Below, piece after piece: positions 18,707 to 27,061 of a DNA stretch of 64,000 nt. The translations under genes and the position numbers were made by a program. Below the pieces are notes generated by a model that was not told the DNA's origin, made no database searches, and saw only the letters and a list, made by a program, of their open reading frames with translations. Numbering within the stretch: position 1 is the stretch's first letter; each line of letters begins with the position of its first letter. The DNA is from Aestuariirhabdus haliotis (GTDB taxonomy: Bacteria > Pseudomonadota > Gammaproteobacteria > Pseudomonadales > Aestuariirhabdaceae): positions 55,969 to 119,968 of the forward strand of contig NZ_JAKSDZ010000007.1 in NCBI RefSeq assembly GCF_023509475.1. Reading direction: 5' to 3'.

Positions 18707-19086
18707 TTAAGATTTTGGCACGCGAGGTAATACATCCAGCCACTGCATAAGTTCATGGCCATTCAATTCGAGTAATTCAGAAAGTGCCCAACCGGTATGG
18801 CTGGCCAGAGTCACTAAAGCGTAACGAGCATCACGCGGGCTTAAGACAAAAAATCTTGATAGGCCTTTTGCAGCTTTGAGTAATCAGCCATGTCCAAGTC
18901 GAGCAAGTTTTCCGGTGTGAGTTCACATAGGTTGGCAAACAACTGGATCTCTTTTTCGGCATCGTTATCAACACTCTTTTCTACACTGAGCATGTCACGC
19001 ACTTTGGGCCGACGCAATTGCAACACGCTTACTTTGGTACCGTCGATATCAATGGGATGAGTCAGTTCAATTTTTAGTTTATCCAT
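18707..19086 (-). CDS. E': Tail assembly chaperone E+E', -1 frameshift product
   Basis: Reading gene E to its slippery heptamer and shifting by -1 opens a frame that continues 46 codons past the E stop region to a TAA at 18707-18709. The extension contains DARYALVTLASHTGWALSEL and ELMQWLDVLPRV, which matches the small P2 GpE' domain. In P2 the E+E' fusion is made by the same mechanism and acts as the tail-tube/tape-measure chaperone, equivalent to lambda G/GT. No independent start codon with a ribosome site precedes the E' part, which supports frameshifting over a separate gene. Confidence 0.85.
18841..19086 (-). CDS. E: Tail assembly protein E (P2 gpE family, short form)
   Basis: An 81-residue protein of the Phage_TAC_7 type, with IELTHPIDIDGTKVSVLQLR at the start and ANLCELTPENL in the middle. 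It is the unshifted product of the E/E' region. It lies between the tail tube gene cluster and the tape measure gene, as in P2. Its start overlaps the preceding gene's stop by 1 bp (19086). Confidence 0.9.
   Translation of the reverse strand: MDKLKIELTHPIDIDGTKVSVLQLRRPKVRDMLSVEKSVDNDAEKEIQLFANLCELTPENLLDLDMADYSKLQKAYQDFLS
18847..18853 (-). other. -1 programmed frameshift site (T TTT TTG) in gene E
   Basis: On the - strand the last sense codons of E read GAT TTT TTG TCT TAA. The heptamer T TTT TTG fits X XXY YYZ in the zero frame and is the same heptamer used by P2 gene E. It lies one codon before the E stop, and the -1 frame downstream is open and encodes the E' domain. Confidence 0.85.
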
Positions 19087-19358
19087 TACTTGGCCTCACT
19101 TTTTGCTTCAGTGTCTGCTTCGGTTTGCGCTTCGCTTTCTTGGGTACTCTTTGCTTGCAGTGTTTGGTTTGCTTGCAGTGTTTGGTTTTCTTTCACCAAC
19201 TCTGCGATGCGTTGTGCCGCTGCTTTATCGGGTGAAACAAAGCCACCATTGCGCAGTGGTCGGGCTTGAGATTCTGTTAAAGCTAACTCATCGCCGTAAC
19301 TGACTTTTTTGCGACTATGAGTGGTTGGCTTAATGACGTAATATTTTTCGGTTTGCAT
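19086..19358 (-). CDS. Hypothetical tail-region protein with Ala/Gln/Glu-rich C-terminus
   Basis: A 90-residue protein placed between the tail tube gene and E. The N-terminal half (YYVIKPTTHSRKKVSYGDEL) is compact. The C-terminal half is a low-complexity hydrophilic tail with a duplicated NQTLQA unit and repeated EA-rich triplets. The ATG at 19358 has GAGGAG 6 nt upstream; the TTG two codons earlier does not. P2 has no direct counterpart here, and the function is unknown. Confidence 0.7.
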   Translation of the reverse strand: MQTEKYYVIKPTTHSRKKVSYGDELALTESQARPLRNGGFVSPDKAAAQRIAELVKENQTLQANQTLQAKSTQESEAQTEADTEAKSEAK

Positions 19359-19368
19359 TATCAACTCC

Positions 19369-19872
19369 TCAAATGCCTAGCGCGGAACGAACCGCAGATA
19401 ACTGATCGACACCACCAATGGTGCGAACCATGTTGGGGATATCAATTTCATGAACAACGTCACCACCGTGGGTTAGCTTGTAATAGCGAAGCGCTAGCAT
19501 GATCTTCAAGGTCGCTTTTTCACCGGGCTTCCAATTACCAGGATCCATTTCACGCACAATGCCCTGTAGATTAACCACCACGGCTGTTTGCGTTCCGTCA
19601 TCTGAAATCACTGCACCACGTATCGTTAACGGCGTAAGCTGGCCGGGCGCCAAGCCAAATAGTTTCAACACATTTTTGTCAAAACGTGTGAGCGTGAATT
19701 CGCTTTCAAGCTTTTCCATACCCATCTCAACTTCGATAGGTGCATCCATTCCACCGTTGCGAAACTCCTCGGTTTTTAAAGTGAGTTTTGGCAGCGTGAG
19801 TTCTTCCACGTTTCCTGCGAAGCCTCGTCCGTCGACGAACAAGGCCATATTTTTCAAAATATCATCTAGCAT
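19369..19872 (-). CDS. FII: Major tail tube protein (P2 gpFII)
   Basis: A 167-residue protein with the P2 FII hallmarks: FVDGRGFAGNVEELTLPKL at the N-terminus and MDAPIEVEMGMEKLE in the first third. It polymerises into the inner tail tube. It lies 11 bp after the sheath gene, in the standard FI-FII order. Confidence 0.93.
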   Translation of the reverse strand: MLDDILKNMALFVDGRGFAGNVEELTLPKLTLKTEEFRNGGMDAPIEVEMGMEKLESEFTLTRFDKNVLKLFGLAPGQLTPLTIRGAVISDDGTQTAVVVNLQGIVREMDPGNWKPGEKATLKIMLALRYYKLTHGGDVVHEIDIPNMVRTIGGVDQLSAVRSALGI

Positions 19873-19883
19873 GCTCGTCTCCT

Positions 19884-21098
19884 CTAGGCTGCATCAGGCA
19901 GAATTTCTACCAGATAATCATTCACTAAGTGACTTCTGAAAGTGATGTGTTCGGCGGGGTAAGGCGGCGTAAAATCAAAGTCGATATAGACCTTACCTTG
20001 AGCTATTTGATCGGGAGTATTCAATTCTGGATCAGCCCAAGCTTGACCATTAATGATCGCACCCACTGTTCGTAAGTGTCGCAAGTAGGCATTCACACCT
20101 TCGAGCACATCTTCGATATAGATTTTGGTAATGTTGCGATCCACGGCCCACATATGCGCACGAAGTAACGACTCATTGATCATGTCGGCTGTGCGTCGCA
20201 CACTCAAAAAGGCCCATTTTGGATCGGCAGAACAACTTCGGTTCCCCCATAAGCGAAAGCCATCCTTTTGAATAATGGTGGCCACTTCATTTTCATTGAG
20301 GAAGTTTGCTCTGGCGTTGGTATCACCCAATGCAAAATCAACACTGCGCGCAGTGCCCATCAAACCGCGAATTTCACGATTGGATGGCGACCACCAAAAT
20401 CCGCGTTCTGCATCCGATTTAGCAATGAGCCCTGCAACTCGAGCACTGGCTGGACGAACCACCTCGACGTTGTCTTCGGCATCCCAAACGCGAACCCAAG
20501 GATCAATTAGATACAGTCTTGGGCTACCAAACATTTGCCGGTAGTCGATGGCTTCTTCATCGTTGTAATTCGGTCCATCAGCAATCACAACGGCTCGTAG
20601 CCGCTCAGCGACAGAAAGAAGCTCGTTTGCTACTGCCGGGTGATGACTGAACTCAGGGGCGATCAAAATACGGGGCGTAACATGCACTTCATTTTCTGCC
20701 GCTAAGAAGGCTTGAATCCCCAGGTACTGCCCAGTCTCGTCGTCAATGCCGCCGATAATCTGGCCGACATTCGGCAACCACGGGCCTTCGAACTCTTCTT
20801 CAAAGCTTGGCCATTCTTCTTCGCCAAACCAATCCGGTACGCGAATTAGTACAATCATGGCACCAGTCTGATCGAAAATATCATCAATGGCTGCAGGCAA
20901 GGTGCCATCTCGACCAAGGCCCGCCGCTTCGCTGCGTTTGCCTGCAATTAATATGGGAGTGTGGTAGGGGAACTGGTCTTCGTCTGCATCAGGCGCTGTG
21001 CCAATAAGTCCGATCACAGATGAGCGAACGGTGCGAATTGGTCGAGGTCCAGAGTCGATTTCAACGACTTCGACCCCATGTAAAAATTGTTCAGGCAT
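19884..21098 (-). CDS. FI: Tail sheath protein (P2 gpFI)
   Basis: A 404-residue contractile sheath subunit starting MPEQFLHGVEVVEIDSGPRP, the typical P2 FI beginning; later blocks include FGSPRLYLIDPW and RSCSADPKWAFLSVRR. The open frame extends 55 codons further upstream, but that extension overlaps the previous gene and is not family-like. The ATG at 21098 has GAGG upstream and overlaps the preceding TGA (21091-21093). It contracts during DNA injection. Confidence 0.93.
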   Translation of the reverse strand: MPEQFLHGVEVVEIDSGPRPIRTVRSSVIGLIGTAPDADEDQFPYHTPILIAGKRSEAAGLGRDGTLPAAIDDIFDQTGAMIVLIRVPDWFGEEEWPSFEEEFEGPWLPNVGQIIGGIDDETGQYLGIQAFLAAENEVHVTPRILIAPEFSHHPAVANELLSVAERLRAVVIADGPNYNDEEAIDYRQMFGSPRLYLIDPWVRVWDAEDNVEVVRPASARVAGLIAKSDAERGFWWSPSNREIRGLMGTARSVDFALGDTNARANFLNENEVATIIQKDGFRLWGNRSCSADPKWAFLSVRRTADMINESLLRAHMWAVDRNITKIYIEDVLEGVNAYLRHLRTVGAIINGQAWADPELNTPDQIAQGKVYIDFDFTPPYPAEHITFRSHLVNDYLVEILPDAA

Positions 21099-21594
21099 TT
21101 GGGACAACCTCAATGTGATGTAAAAATAAAAAGCATAAATACCAATCTTCTTGATTGGTGATTGGTACTTCATGCTCTGTGTCGAGTGAAAATAAGTAAG
21201 CGTCGCCTGCAGTATTCGTAAGCGCTTGAGGCTTCCCATCTTGCCAAAGAGTGAATTTCCCACTGCTATTGAGCGGAATCGACAAGCAGTTAAACAGCCC
21301 TTTACTTGCCTTAAAGCGATCTAACTGCCCACCTTCAGGAAAGTGCAACAACCAAATTTCGTTTGAATTTTCCATTAAATTATTTGGCAATAGATCATCG
21401 ATTAAGGCTCTTAGTGATGCAGGCATTCGCCAATACTTTAAGAATCGATAGTTGGATAAAACTTGATTACCTCTAGTGCCCATTCGGCGCCAAACACCTT
21501 CACTCTTTCGAAACACATCGGTGTTTTCCTGAGACGCAGACAATAGCTTCCCGCACTGCTCAGGTGAGAGCAGCGAACTGATGGTCTTACTCAT
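21091..21594 (-). CDS. Dioxygenase-like protein with degenerate active site, tail region
   Basis: A 167-residue protein that aligns by eye along its C-terminal half with the intact dioxygenase encoded next to it: GGQLDRF sits where the partner has GGMPPHID, and TEHEVPITNQEDW where the partner has VHSVPSALSERY. The distal His (H141) is kept, but the HxD pair is replaced by D..F, so iron binding by the usual triad is unlikely. It may be a non-catalytic partner or a diverged duplicate. It lies between the intact copy and the sheath gene. Confidence 0.55.
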   Translation of the reverse strand: MSKTISSLLSPEQCGKLLSASQENTDVFRKSEGVWRRMGTRGNQVLSNYRFLKYWRMPASLRALIDDLLPNNLMENSNEIWLLHFPEGGQLDRFKASKGLFNCLSIPLNSSGKFTLWQDGKPQALTNTAGDAYLFSLDTEHEVPITNQEDWYLCFLFLHHIEVVPNA

Positions 21595-21600
21595 GTTGAA

Positions 21601-22086
21601 TTACCTATAAAGAAAAACGATGACGTAGCGTTCAGATAGAGCACTTGGAACCGAGTGAACTAGCTGCATTTGATTAAAGCGAATCAGCTGACCTGATTTA
21701 TCCAAAATGGATTGCGGCTTTTCAAGATCATTGTTTTCGTACCAACGAAACTCACCGCTATTACTTTGCATACACAGGAGTGAGACTGCCAGATACCCTT
21801 CGTTATCAATATGCGGAGGCATACCCCCTCCTAGGAGGGTTCTGTTAACCACCCAATCTTCACATTCATACCCTGGAATGATTGGTTCGATTGCATCGAC
21901 AGCCAAACGAATTACTTCAGGAAATGACTCTCTACCACATGAGAAGTAATGACCAACTTCACCATTCAGACCTAAGTTAGGTTTATGCCTACTTCGGTCA
22001 CGCCAGTATGCTTCATCTAACGATGTAATCATTTGCCGAATAGTGTGAGCTTGCTGCTCACCTAAGTGTGGTTCAACACTGATCAT
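21601..22086 (-). CDS. 2OG-Fe(II) dioxygenase (prolyl-hydroxylase-like) in the tail gene cluster
   Basis: A 161-residue protein with a double-stranded beta-helix pattern and an intact facial triad: H92-x-D94 (PPHIDNEG) and distal H144 (LVHSVP), plus Arg153 placed to bind 2-oxoglutarate. It starts within the stop of the preceding gene (ATG/TGA overlap at 22083-22086) and is followed 6 bp later by its degenerate relative. Substrates could be a virion protein, host surface molecules or nucleic acid; the location beside the fibre gene favours a virion or fibre target, but this is inference. Confidence 0.8.
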   Translation of the reverse strand: MISVEPHLGEQQAHTIRQMITSLDEAYWRDRSRHKPNLGLNGEVGHYFSCGRESFPEVIRLAVDAIEPIIPGYECEDWVVNRTLLGGGMPPHIDNEGYLAVSLLCMQSNSGEFRWYENNDLEKPQSILDKSGQLIRFNQMQLVHSVPSALSERYVIVFLYR

Positions 22087-22616
22087 TGCGGCGTACCAGG
22101 GTGAGGTGCACGACCTATAACCTCGTGAAGCCCACCTTCAAGCTGTGCATTTAATACGGAGCGTTCGGTTGCTTTATCACGGTACTCATAACCATTTTGA
22201 GTAAGATACGCCTGCTTGTAGCGTTCATTGTTAGCCACAGTATCGTCGATGTATTTACGCATTCGACGATACTCAGTCAAAAGTGCCTCGTCTAATGCCG
22301 ACTTTTCAATCAGCATATCTAAAAGCTGATAAACAATATTGAGCTGATGATAATAGCGATATTCTCGAAAAACCTTATCCTGGCAATCAGCATCCAGCTC
22401 GGTCTCCGTAATAACCGTGGTCTGATTTGCAATCGGAATCACTGAACCATCGCCATAGTTCCCTTCCCAAATCTCTTTATCGAGATCCATTTCGACGGTC
22501 TTATATTTAAAATGCGTCTCATCACAAGACGACTCATCCACGTTCATTTGATCAGTCGCATAGGTTAAGCCAATGTACTGATCAGTGAACTTATTAAAGA
22601 TGACAATGACCTTCAT
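22083..22616 (-). CDS. Hypothetical protein encoded after the tail fibre (chaperone-position)
   Basis: A 177-residue acidic protein with no membrane segment. It starts at ATG 22616, 2 bp after the fibre stop, and ends overlapping the dioxygenase start. The N-terminus (KVIVIFNKFTDQYIGLTY) looks beta-rich and the C-terminal half is helical (EYRYYHQLNIVYQLLDML onwards). This is the position of the fibre-assembly chaperone (P2 gpG) in related phages, but it does not resemble gpG by eye. Function unknown; chaperone or fibre-accessory protein is an inference. Confidence 0.65.
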   Translation of the reverse strand: MKVIVIFNKFTDQYIGLTYATDQMNVDESSCDETHFKYKTVEMDLDKEIWEGNYGDGSVIPIANQTTVITETELDADCQDKVFREYRYYHQLNIVYQLLDMLIEKSALDEALLTEYRRMRKYIDDTVANNERYKQAYLTQNGYEYRDKATERSVLNAQLEGGLHEVIGRAPHPGTPQ

Positions 22617-22618
22617 AA

Positions 22619-23587
22619 TTATCCCCAGAAGCCGTTGGTACTGGTTGCGATCGAACGCCAAGATCCAGCTTTGATAAATGTCGTGGTGTATTCATCGGTC
22701 CACCAGGCGCTGCCATTACCGGTACCACGCACATAGCGGTTTCTATACTTCACGACCAAATGATCGTTATTGTTAAAACCACTATTTGGATGAATCGCTA
22801 GCGCCCAAGTTAAAGCAGTGCTTCCTGTGGCCGTATTTCCAGTCGTTCGCACATCCACATATACGGCTCTAGGCACTTCGGTAAGGCGTATATATCGATC
22901 GTCATGACTGTGACTAGATGGCGGGAAGGTTTTTGGCTTACTATCTATCTGGGTCCACGTGTGCCTATGCCCTGAAGGGGGATAGGTTGATGGCTTGCTA
23001 TCAATTTCATTCCACGGATGACGGTGCGATACGCGTGCATATCTGGCATCACCATGAACCCTCACCCCTTTTGGCGTAACAACTTCATTATTAACAGCTC
23101 CCGCTTTCGCATCTGTATCCGTTGCAAAGCGAACAACTCCCAACTTTGCTGTGGTTGCAGGCGAAAGATTAACAGTACCATTACCAATGACATTGATGCT
23201 GTCACTGGGCAGTGCACTCAAAGCAACATCAAAAGCCAGCAACAAGTCCACACCGGGAGCCTTATAGGCGAGCGGCTGTGACGGGTGACTCCAAACCGCC
23301 AGCAAAGTACCATCCTCCAGGTAGAAACCAACCTCCCGAACCCAATACGCCTCTTGCTGACCATCTTCTATGGCTGTTATATGTATTTGGTTCGGCGACA
23401 GTTTATTACCGTTACCAACGGGTATTCGTCGTTTTTCTTGTTTCAACTTGGTAGCTGCTGATGTTGGCGACCAACTTTGATCCCCTAACGCCACGGCAAC
23501 AATATTGGCTTCTAAGCCAGAATTTGTGGCGTTAAACACTGCAGTAATACCCGCTTGGGTGATAACAGGTTTAAATGCTGAGCTCAT
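22619..23587 (-). CDS. Tail fibre protein with HxH repeats
   Basis: A 322-residue protein. The N-terminal ~150 residues are the P2-type collar-binding domain (FKPVITQAGITAVFNATNSG, then REVGFYLEDGTLLAVW). The middle contains LGVVRFATDTDAKAG and two imperfect repeats of the type HRHPWNEIDSKP and HRHTWTQIDSKP, then HSHDDRY. HxH motifs coordinate iron in phage fibre shafts and tips. The short C-terminal ~80 residues should be the host-binding tip. The protein is compact compared with P2 gpH (~670 residues). Its ATG overlaps the stop of gene I. Confidence 0.88.
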   Translation of the reverse strand: MSSAFKPVITQAGITAVFNATNSGLEANIVAVALGDQSWSPTSAATKLKQEKRRIPVGNGNKLSPNQIHITAIEDGQQEAYWVREVGFYLEDGTLLAVWSHPSQPLAYKAPGVDLLLAFDVALSALPSDSINVIGNGTVNLSPATTAKLGVVRFATDTDAKAGAVNNEVVTPKGVRVHGDARYARVSHRHPWNEIDSKPSTYPPSGHRHTWTQIDSKPKTFPPSSHSHDDRYIRLTEVPRAVYVDVRTTGNTATGSTALTWALAIHPNSGFNNNDHLVVKYRNRYVRGTGNGSAWWTDEYTTTFIKAGSWRSIATSTNGFWG

Positions 23588-24222
23588 TACAACTCCATAT
23601 TAATACGTGTGACACTGTGTGTTTGATTCGCACCGGCCACACTGATTGCGCCATCAAGCTGAACTTCAGAAAAAATCATTTCACCTTCAGCGCGAATGTA
23701 AGATTTGATTTGATGTGCCGTGGCAATTGAAAAACCGCCACCAAACAACACGCCGACTTTAAATTGGTAATGACTTCGTACAGGCTTGGAGTAATCAATG
23801 GCATGCTTTAATGAACGATAATAATCTTCAGTCAAAACAGGGTGAGCGTCTTCGCTAAAGTTGTCCCCAACCCAAGCCATTACCGAAAACGTATGGGGTG
23901 GTCCGTTAAATTCAAACCACTCTTTAAGCTCCACTGCCACACCAAATACCGCCATAGCCTGCTTAACGGCTAATACCGTACCTTTGCGACGATGAATCTC
24001 TATGCTGTTTGCTATTTGCTCTCGTTTAACAGCTGTTGGCCAATCACTATTCCAGTTATCAACCGATAAAGCCCATGCTAGCCAAGGCAGTAATTCTTCT
24101 GGGCAGGTAGTTGGGTTCCATACCGTTTTTATCGGAACGGGTAGCACCTCTGTCTTGCTCGTTACTTGCTCAACATGCCTCTCGAAATAAGTTGCATTGA
24201 ATGGAAGCAATGATTTATTCAT
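23587..24222 (-). CDS. I: Baseplate / tail protein I (P2 gpI)
   Basis: A 211-residue protein with the P2 gpI signature: TTCPEELLPWLAWALSVDNW, followed by HRRKGTVLAVKQAMA. It belongs to the baseplate wedge. I start it at ATG 24222, which overlaps the stop of J; an in-frame GTG three codons upstream is possible but weaker. The order J-I-fibre is that of P2. Confidence 0.92.
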   Translation of the reverse strand: MNKSLLPFNATYFERHVEQVTSKTEVLPVPIKTVWNPTTCPEELLPWLAWALSVDNWNSDWPTAVKREQIANSIEIHRRKGTVLAVKQAMAVFGVAVELKEWFEFNGPPHTFSVMAWVGDNFSEDAHPVLTEDYYRSLKHAIDYSKPVRSHYQFKVGVLFGGGFSIATAHQIKSYIRAEGEMIFSEVQLDGAISVAGANQTHSVTRINMEL

Positions 24223-25111
24223 CTGTTCCACCCACGACTAGGCTTACCGATTTGCACCAGGCTGCAGATTCATTTTCAACAACAATGGTGTTAATAGGTT
24301 CTGTTAACTCAACCCGCTGAACACCAGGCTGATGCAAGGCAGAATAAATACCTGATAGCGTAATATCATTCCCAAGAAGGTGATGGCGGTATACGTAATT
24401 ATCGATGGCATCTTGCGACTGACGTCTCACGACCTCTGCATCGGGGCCTTCATAAAGGAAAAGTTTCGCCTTAACGTTATATTCAATGATGGTTCCAGCT
24501 TTAACGACCACTTCATCAGTTAAGGGCCTGACATGCTCCGCCGTTAATTGTTCCGCTACCAGCTCCAACACTTCACTAGTGGGTATACCTCTTCCGTCAG
24601 TCGATAAGATAGTAATGCTCACCTTACCTGGCGCAGGGCTTGAGACATCCACATCCTTTACCAATGGACTAGCCGCTAGCGCGTGAAAGACATAACTACC
24701 AATTGGACCCGCTGTACTATGCCCCTCTAAGCTCAATTGAACCCGTTTACGTAAGCGATCATCTGTTTCGTAAATGGCATCAAGAGGCGGTATCGCATCT
24801 TGATCCTCAGGAGTTATAAGCTGACGCTCAACACCAAAAAATGCGGCTAGATTTTCAAGGTCGGCGCCAGTCGCATAAGCCAACATAACACCACGAGCAC
24901 CATCATTAACTCGCGCCCTTAAAAGCAGTTCGCGATAGGCTGCCACTTCCAATATTTTGTACGCAGGATCACTTTCTAATAAAGCAGAGAAGCTTTCATC
25001 TCGTTGCAGCAAGCCTGCTAACATACCCTGCAATATCGTTTCGTAATCCAACGATTCAATGATATCTGGCGAAGGTAATTTAGCTAAGTCTATGGCACTG
25101 AACCCACTCAT
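24215..25111 (-). CDS. J: Baseplate wedge protein J (P2 gpJ)
   Basis: A 298-residue protein with family blocks FSAIDLAKLPSPDIIE at the N-terminus, AAYRELLLRARVND, and GVQRVELTEP near the C-terminus. It forms baseplate wedges with W. It overlaps the W stop by 4 bp and gene I by 8 bp. Confidence 0.93.
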   Translation of the reverse strand: MSGFSAIDLAKLPSPDIIESLDYETILQGMLAGLLQRDESFSALLESDPAYKILEVAAYRELLLRARVNDGARGVMLAYATGADLENLAAFFGVERQLITPEDQDAIPPLDAIYETDDRLRKRVQLSLEGHSTAGPIGSYVFHALAASPLVKDVDVSSPAPGKVSITILSTDGRGIPTSEVLELVAEQLTAEHVRPLTDEVVVKAGTIIEYNVKAKLFLYEGPDAEVVRRQSQDAIDNYVYRHHLLGNDITLSGIYSALHQPGVQRVELTEPINTIVVENESAAWCKSVSLVVGGTDE

Positions 25112-25443
25112 AGCACCACCCCTTCTATTGCTATTCTCTTATTATCCGGCAGATAAATTCCTTCAAGGCTGACCATCAAACCGCCAGGATGAACTTCTTC
25201 AACTTGCACTCGAGTTAACTCAAGTCTCGGTTCCCATTTCACCAATGCCTCAGCAACAGCCGAATAGATTTCAACCATCAACGATCGATTCACTGGCGCA
25301 TCAACTATCTGATACAAACGGGAACCATAGCCTCTTCGCATAACGCGAGATCCAATAGGAGTCGTTAAGATATCGATAATTGACTGGCGCAAGTGATCAA
25401 TGCCGGAAGCGACTGCCCCGGTCATTCGATTCATACCATTCAT
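25108..25443 (-). CDS. W: Baseplate protein W (gp25-like)
   Basis: A 111-residue T4 gp25-like protein. HLRQSIIDILTTPIGSRVMR followed by GYGSRLYQIVDAP is the family signature. In contractile tails it is a baseplate wedge component related to the sheath initiator. It lies between V (6-bp gap) and J. Confidence 0.93.
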   Translation of the reverse strand: MNGMNRMTGAVASGIDHLRQSIIDILTTPIGSRVMRRGYGSRLYQIVDAPVNRSLMVEIYSAVAEALVKWEPRLELTRVQVEEVHPGGLMVSLEGIYLPDNKRIAIEGVVL

Positions 25444-25449
25444 AATAAG

Positions 25450-26028
25450 TTACTGCGATTGATTGGGCGGAGCCGTGTTACCCGGTCCAGACTTAATGCC
25501 CGCATGAGTATGACTATTGAAAATGTCCCGATCGCTTTTCATCGAACGAGTATGATCTGTAATATCACCTGACGCTTTGATGTCGCCAGTTACCGTCACA
25601 TCACCAACAAAATTAATACCGCCATCTGATACCAACATTGCTTTAGCGCCTGACGGTAATATTGCAGACAGTCGATGCGCTTTACGGTCATACTCAATCA
25701 CTGCACCATCTGAATAAACCTGTTTATGGCTGTCAGCACTGCTACTTGTTGATGGAAAATCAGTTTGGTTAATTGAACCAAGCACAACACCCTGTGTTAA
25801 CTCCCCGCTAGGCGAAAGTACGACAACCTGTTCGCCAATCTCAAGTGGCCACCAACTAATGTCAGGGCCTGCGCGTTGCATGAGCATAGGTAACCAAGCC
25901 GTTTGAAGTTCACCAATCCTAACTTGCAGTTTTGGTATTGGCTGACTGTAATCAGCCGCTATAACTTTCCCAAGCAGAATCATATTGGCAAGCCGACGAT
26001 TCAATTCTGTGATTTCAAAATCAATCAT
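25450..26028 (-). CDS. V: Baseplate assembly protein / spike V (P2 gpV)
   Basis: A 192-residue protein. It has an OB-fold-like N-terminal part (LGKVIAADYSQPIPKLQVRI, then WWPLEIGEQVVVLSPSGEL) and a C-terminal beta-helical spike region (VTVTGDIKASGDITDHT) ending with an FNSHTHAG block. HxH near the tip could bind iron, as in P2 gpV. It punctures the outer membrane. Confidence 0.92.
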   Translation of the reverse strand: MIDFEITELNRRLANMILLGKVIAADYSQPIPKLQVRIGELQTAWLPMLMQRAGPDISWWPLEIGEQVVVLSPSGELTQGVVLGSINQTDFPSTSSSADSHKQVYSDGAVIEYDRKAHRLSAILPSGAKAMLVSDGGINFVGDVTVTGDIKASGDITDHTRSMKSDRDIFNSHTHAGIKSGPGNTAPPNQSQ

Positions 26029-26031
26029 TGG

Positions 26032-26517
26032 CTACACCTCTAATTCTTGATTTTCTGTATCCAAACCTGAAATAGATATCACACTGGGAATAACAGCGGT
26101 GCCATTCCATACATTTTCGCCAACTCGAACAGTTTGGGTCCACTCAATTAGCCAAACTCTATGCCCTTGATAGTCAGGCGAAAAATGATCCGGGCTCGCT
26201 TGTTTTAGCCTTGCACGCCCCATATTGGTTTCTGACCATGAATGATTAAATAACCAAAGCATGGCCTCTTGGACTAGCGCCCAAAGGTCCGATTCTGGCA
26301 ACTGATCAGACACCAGAATTCTGGCCTCAAAATGAGCAATAAGAGCCAGCTCTCCGGTTCCTGGGTCACTGCCAGGCTCTAGCTCAACCAAATCAATTAA
26401 GATCGCAGGTAATCGAATATCATCACGTCTTCGTGGAAATGAACCGCAATGCTGTATACCAACTATTTCTGAAAAGCCTTGCTGAATTTCCTTGAATAAA
26501 ACACTCAACACATCCAT
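26032..26517 (-). CDS. Tail terminator / completion-like protein
   Basis: A 161-residue protein located between the neck/tail-completion genes and V. The N-terminal part (PRRRDDIRLPAILIDLVELE) and the following beta-rich region resemble gpU-type tail terminators of siphophages and myophages that cap the tube. It starts directly at the stop of the upstream gene. Assignment rests on position and general pattern, so it is moderate. Confidence 0.6.
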   Translation of the reverse strand: MDVLSVLFKEIQQGFSEIVGIQHCGSFPRRRDDIRLPAILIDLVELEPGSDPGTGELALIAHFEARILVSDQLPESDLWALVQEAMLWLFNHSWSETNMGRARLKQASPDHFSPDYQGHRVWLIEWTQTVRVGENVWNGTAVIPSVISISGLDTENQELEV

Positions 26518-27051
26518 TTATGCTGCCCTCAAAAGGTAGCGAAGTTCACGATCAAATATCGTTTCAAACTGTTTTAACGCTGGCCCGTTAGACAGATCTT
26601 CCATAATTTCCTGCATCTTCCCCGTTATCACAATTTGTACTTCCTGAATGGGTAGCCGAGCCTTCCCTCGTCGCCGAAAAACGCCTTGATGACCATTAGG
26701 CATCGTCGCCAAAAAAGCATGATCAAACTGTCGTCGACCAACTCGAACGCCCGTTGAATTTTGAGATTCACTACCTAATTGCTTCGCTTTAATAACGCCA
26801 GACCGCTGAGACAAACCAACAACACTTTGAGGGTTCGACTGTTTTGCTCTAACTAATATGAGCCCCTCTCGAACAGCACCCACTTTAATGGATAACTCTT
26901 TTGCCGTTTTACTCGCGACCTGTGTTCTTGCCCATCGAGCAGTCTTGTTTAACGCTCGAGTCGCCGCTACCTTCAATTGTTTTTCTGTTGCGGTGAGCGA
27001 GCGACTCCATTCACTTAAGTTAGGTGATGAATTAATTTGTAAGGTCAACAT
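26518..27051 (-). CDS. Minor tail protein Z-like
   Basis: A 177-residue basic protein. ATRALNKTARWARTQVASKT followed by KELSIKVGAVREGL is typical of prophage minor tail protein Z (GPZ). It probably acts in tail completion or head-tail connection. It lies between the head-tail joining genes and the terminator-like gene. Confidence 0.8.
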   Translation of the reverse strand: MLTLQINSSPNLSEWSRSLTATEKQLKVAATRALNKTARWARTQVASKTAKELSIKVGAVREGLILVRAKQSNPQSVVGLSQRSGVIKAKQLGSESQNSTGVRVGRRQFDHAFLATMPNGHQGVFRRRGKARLPIQEVQIVITGKMQEIMEDLSNGPALKQFETIFDRELRYLLRAA

Positions 27052-27061
27052 GAACGACCCC

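Noticed and set aside
21099..21263. 55-codon N-terminal extension of the tail sheath
   Set aside because: It overlaps the upstream gene and is not sheath-like; the family N-terminus begins at 21098.
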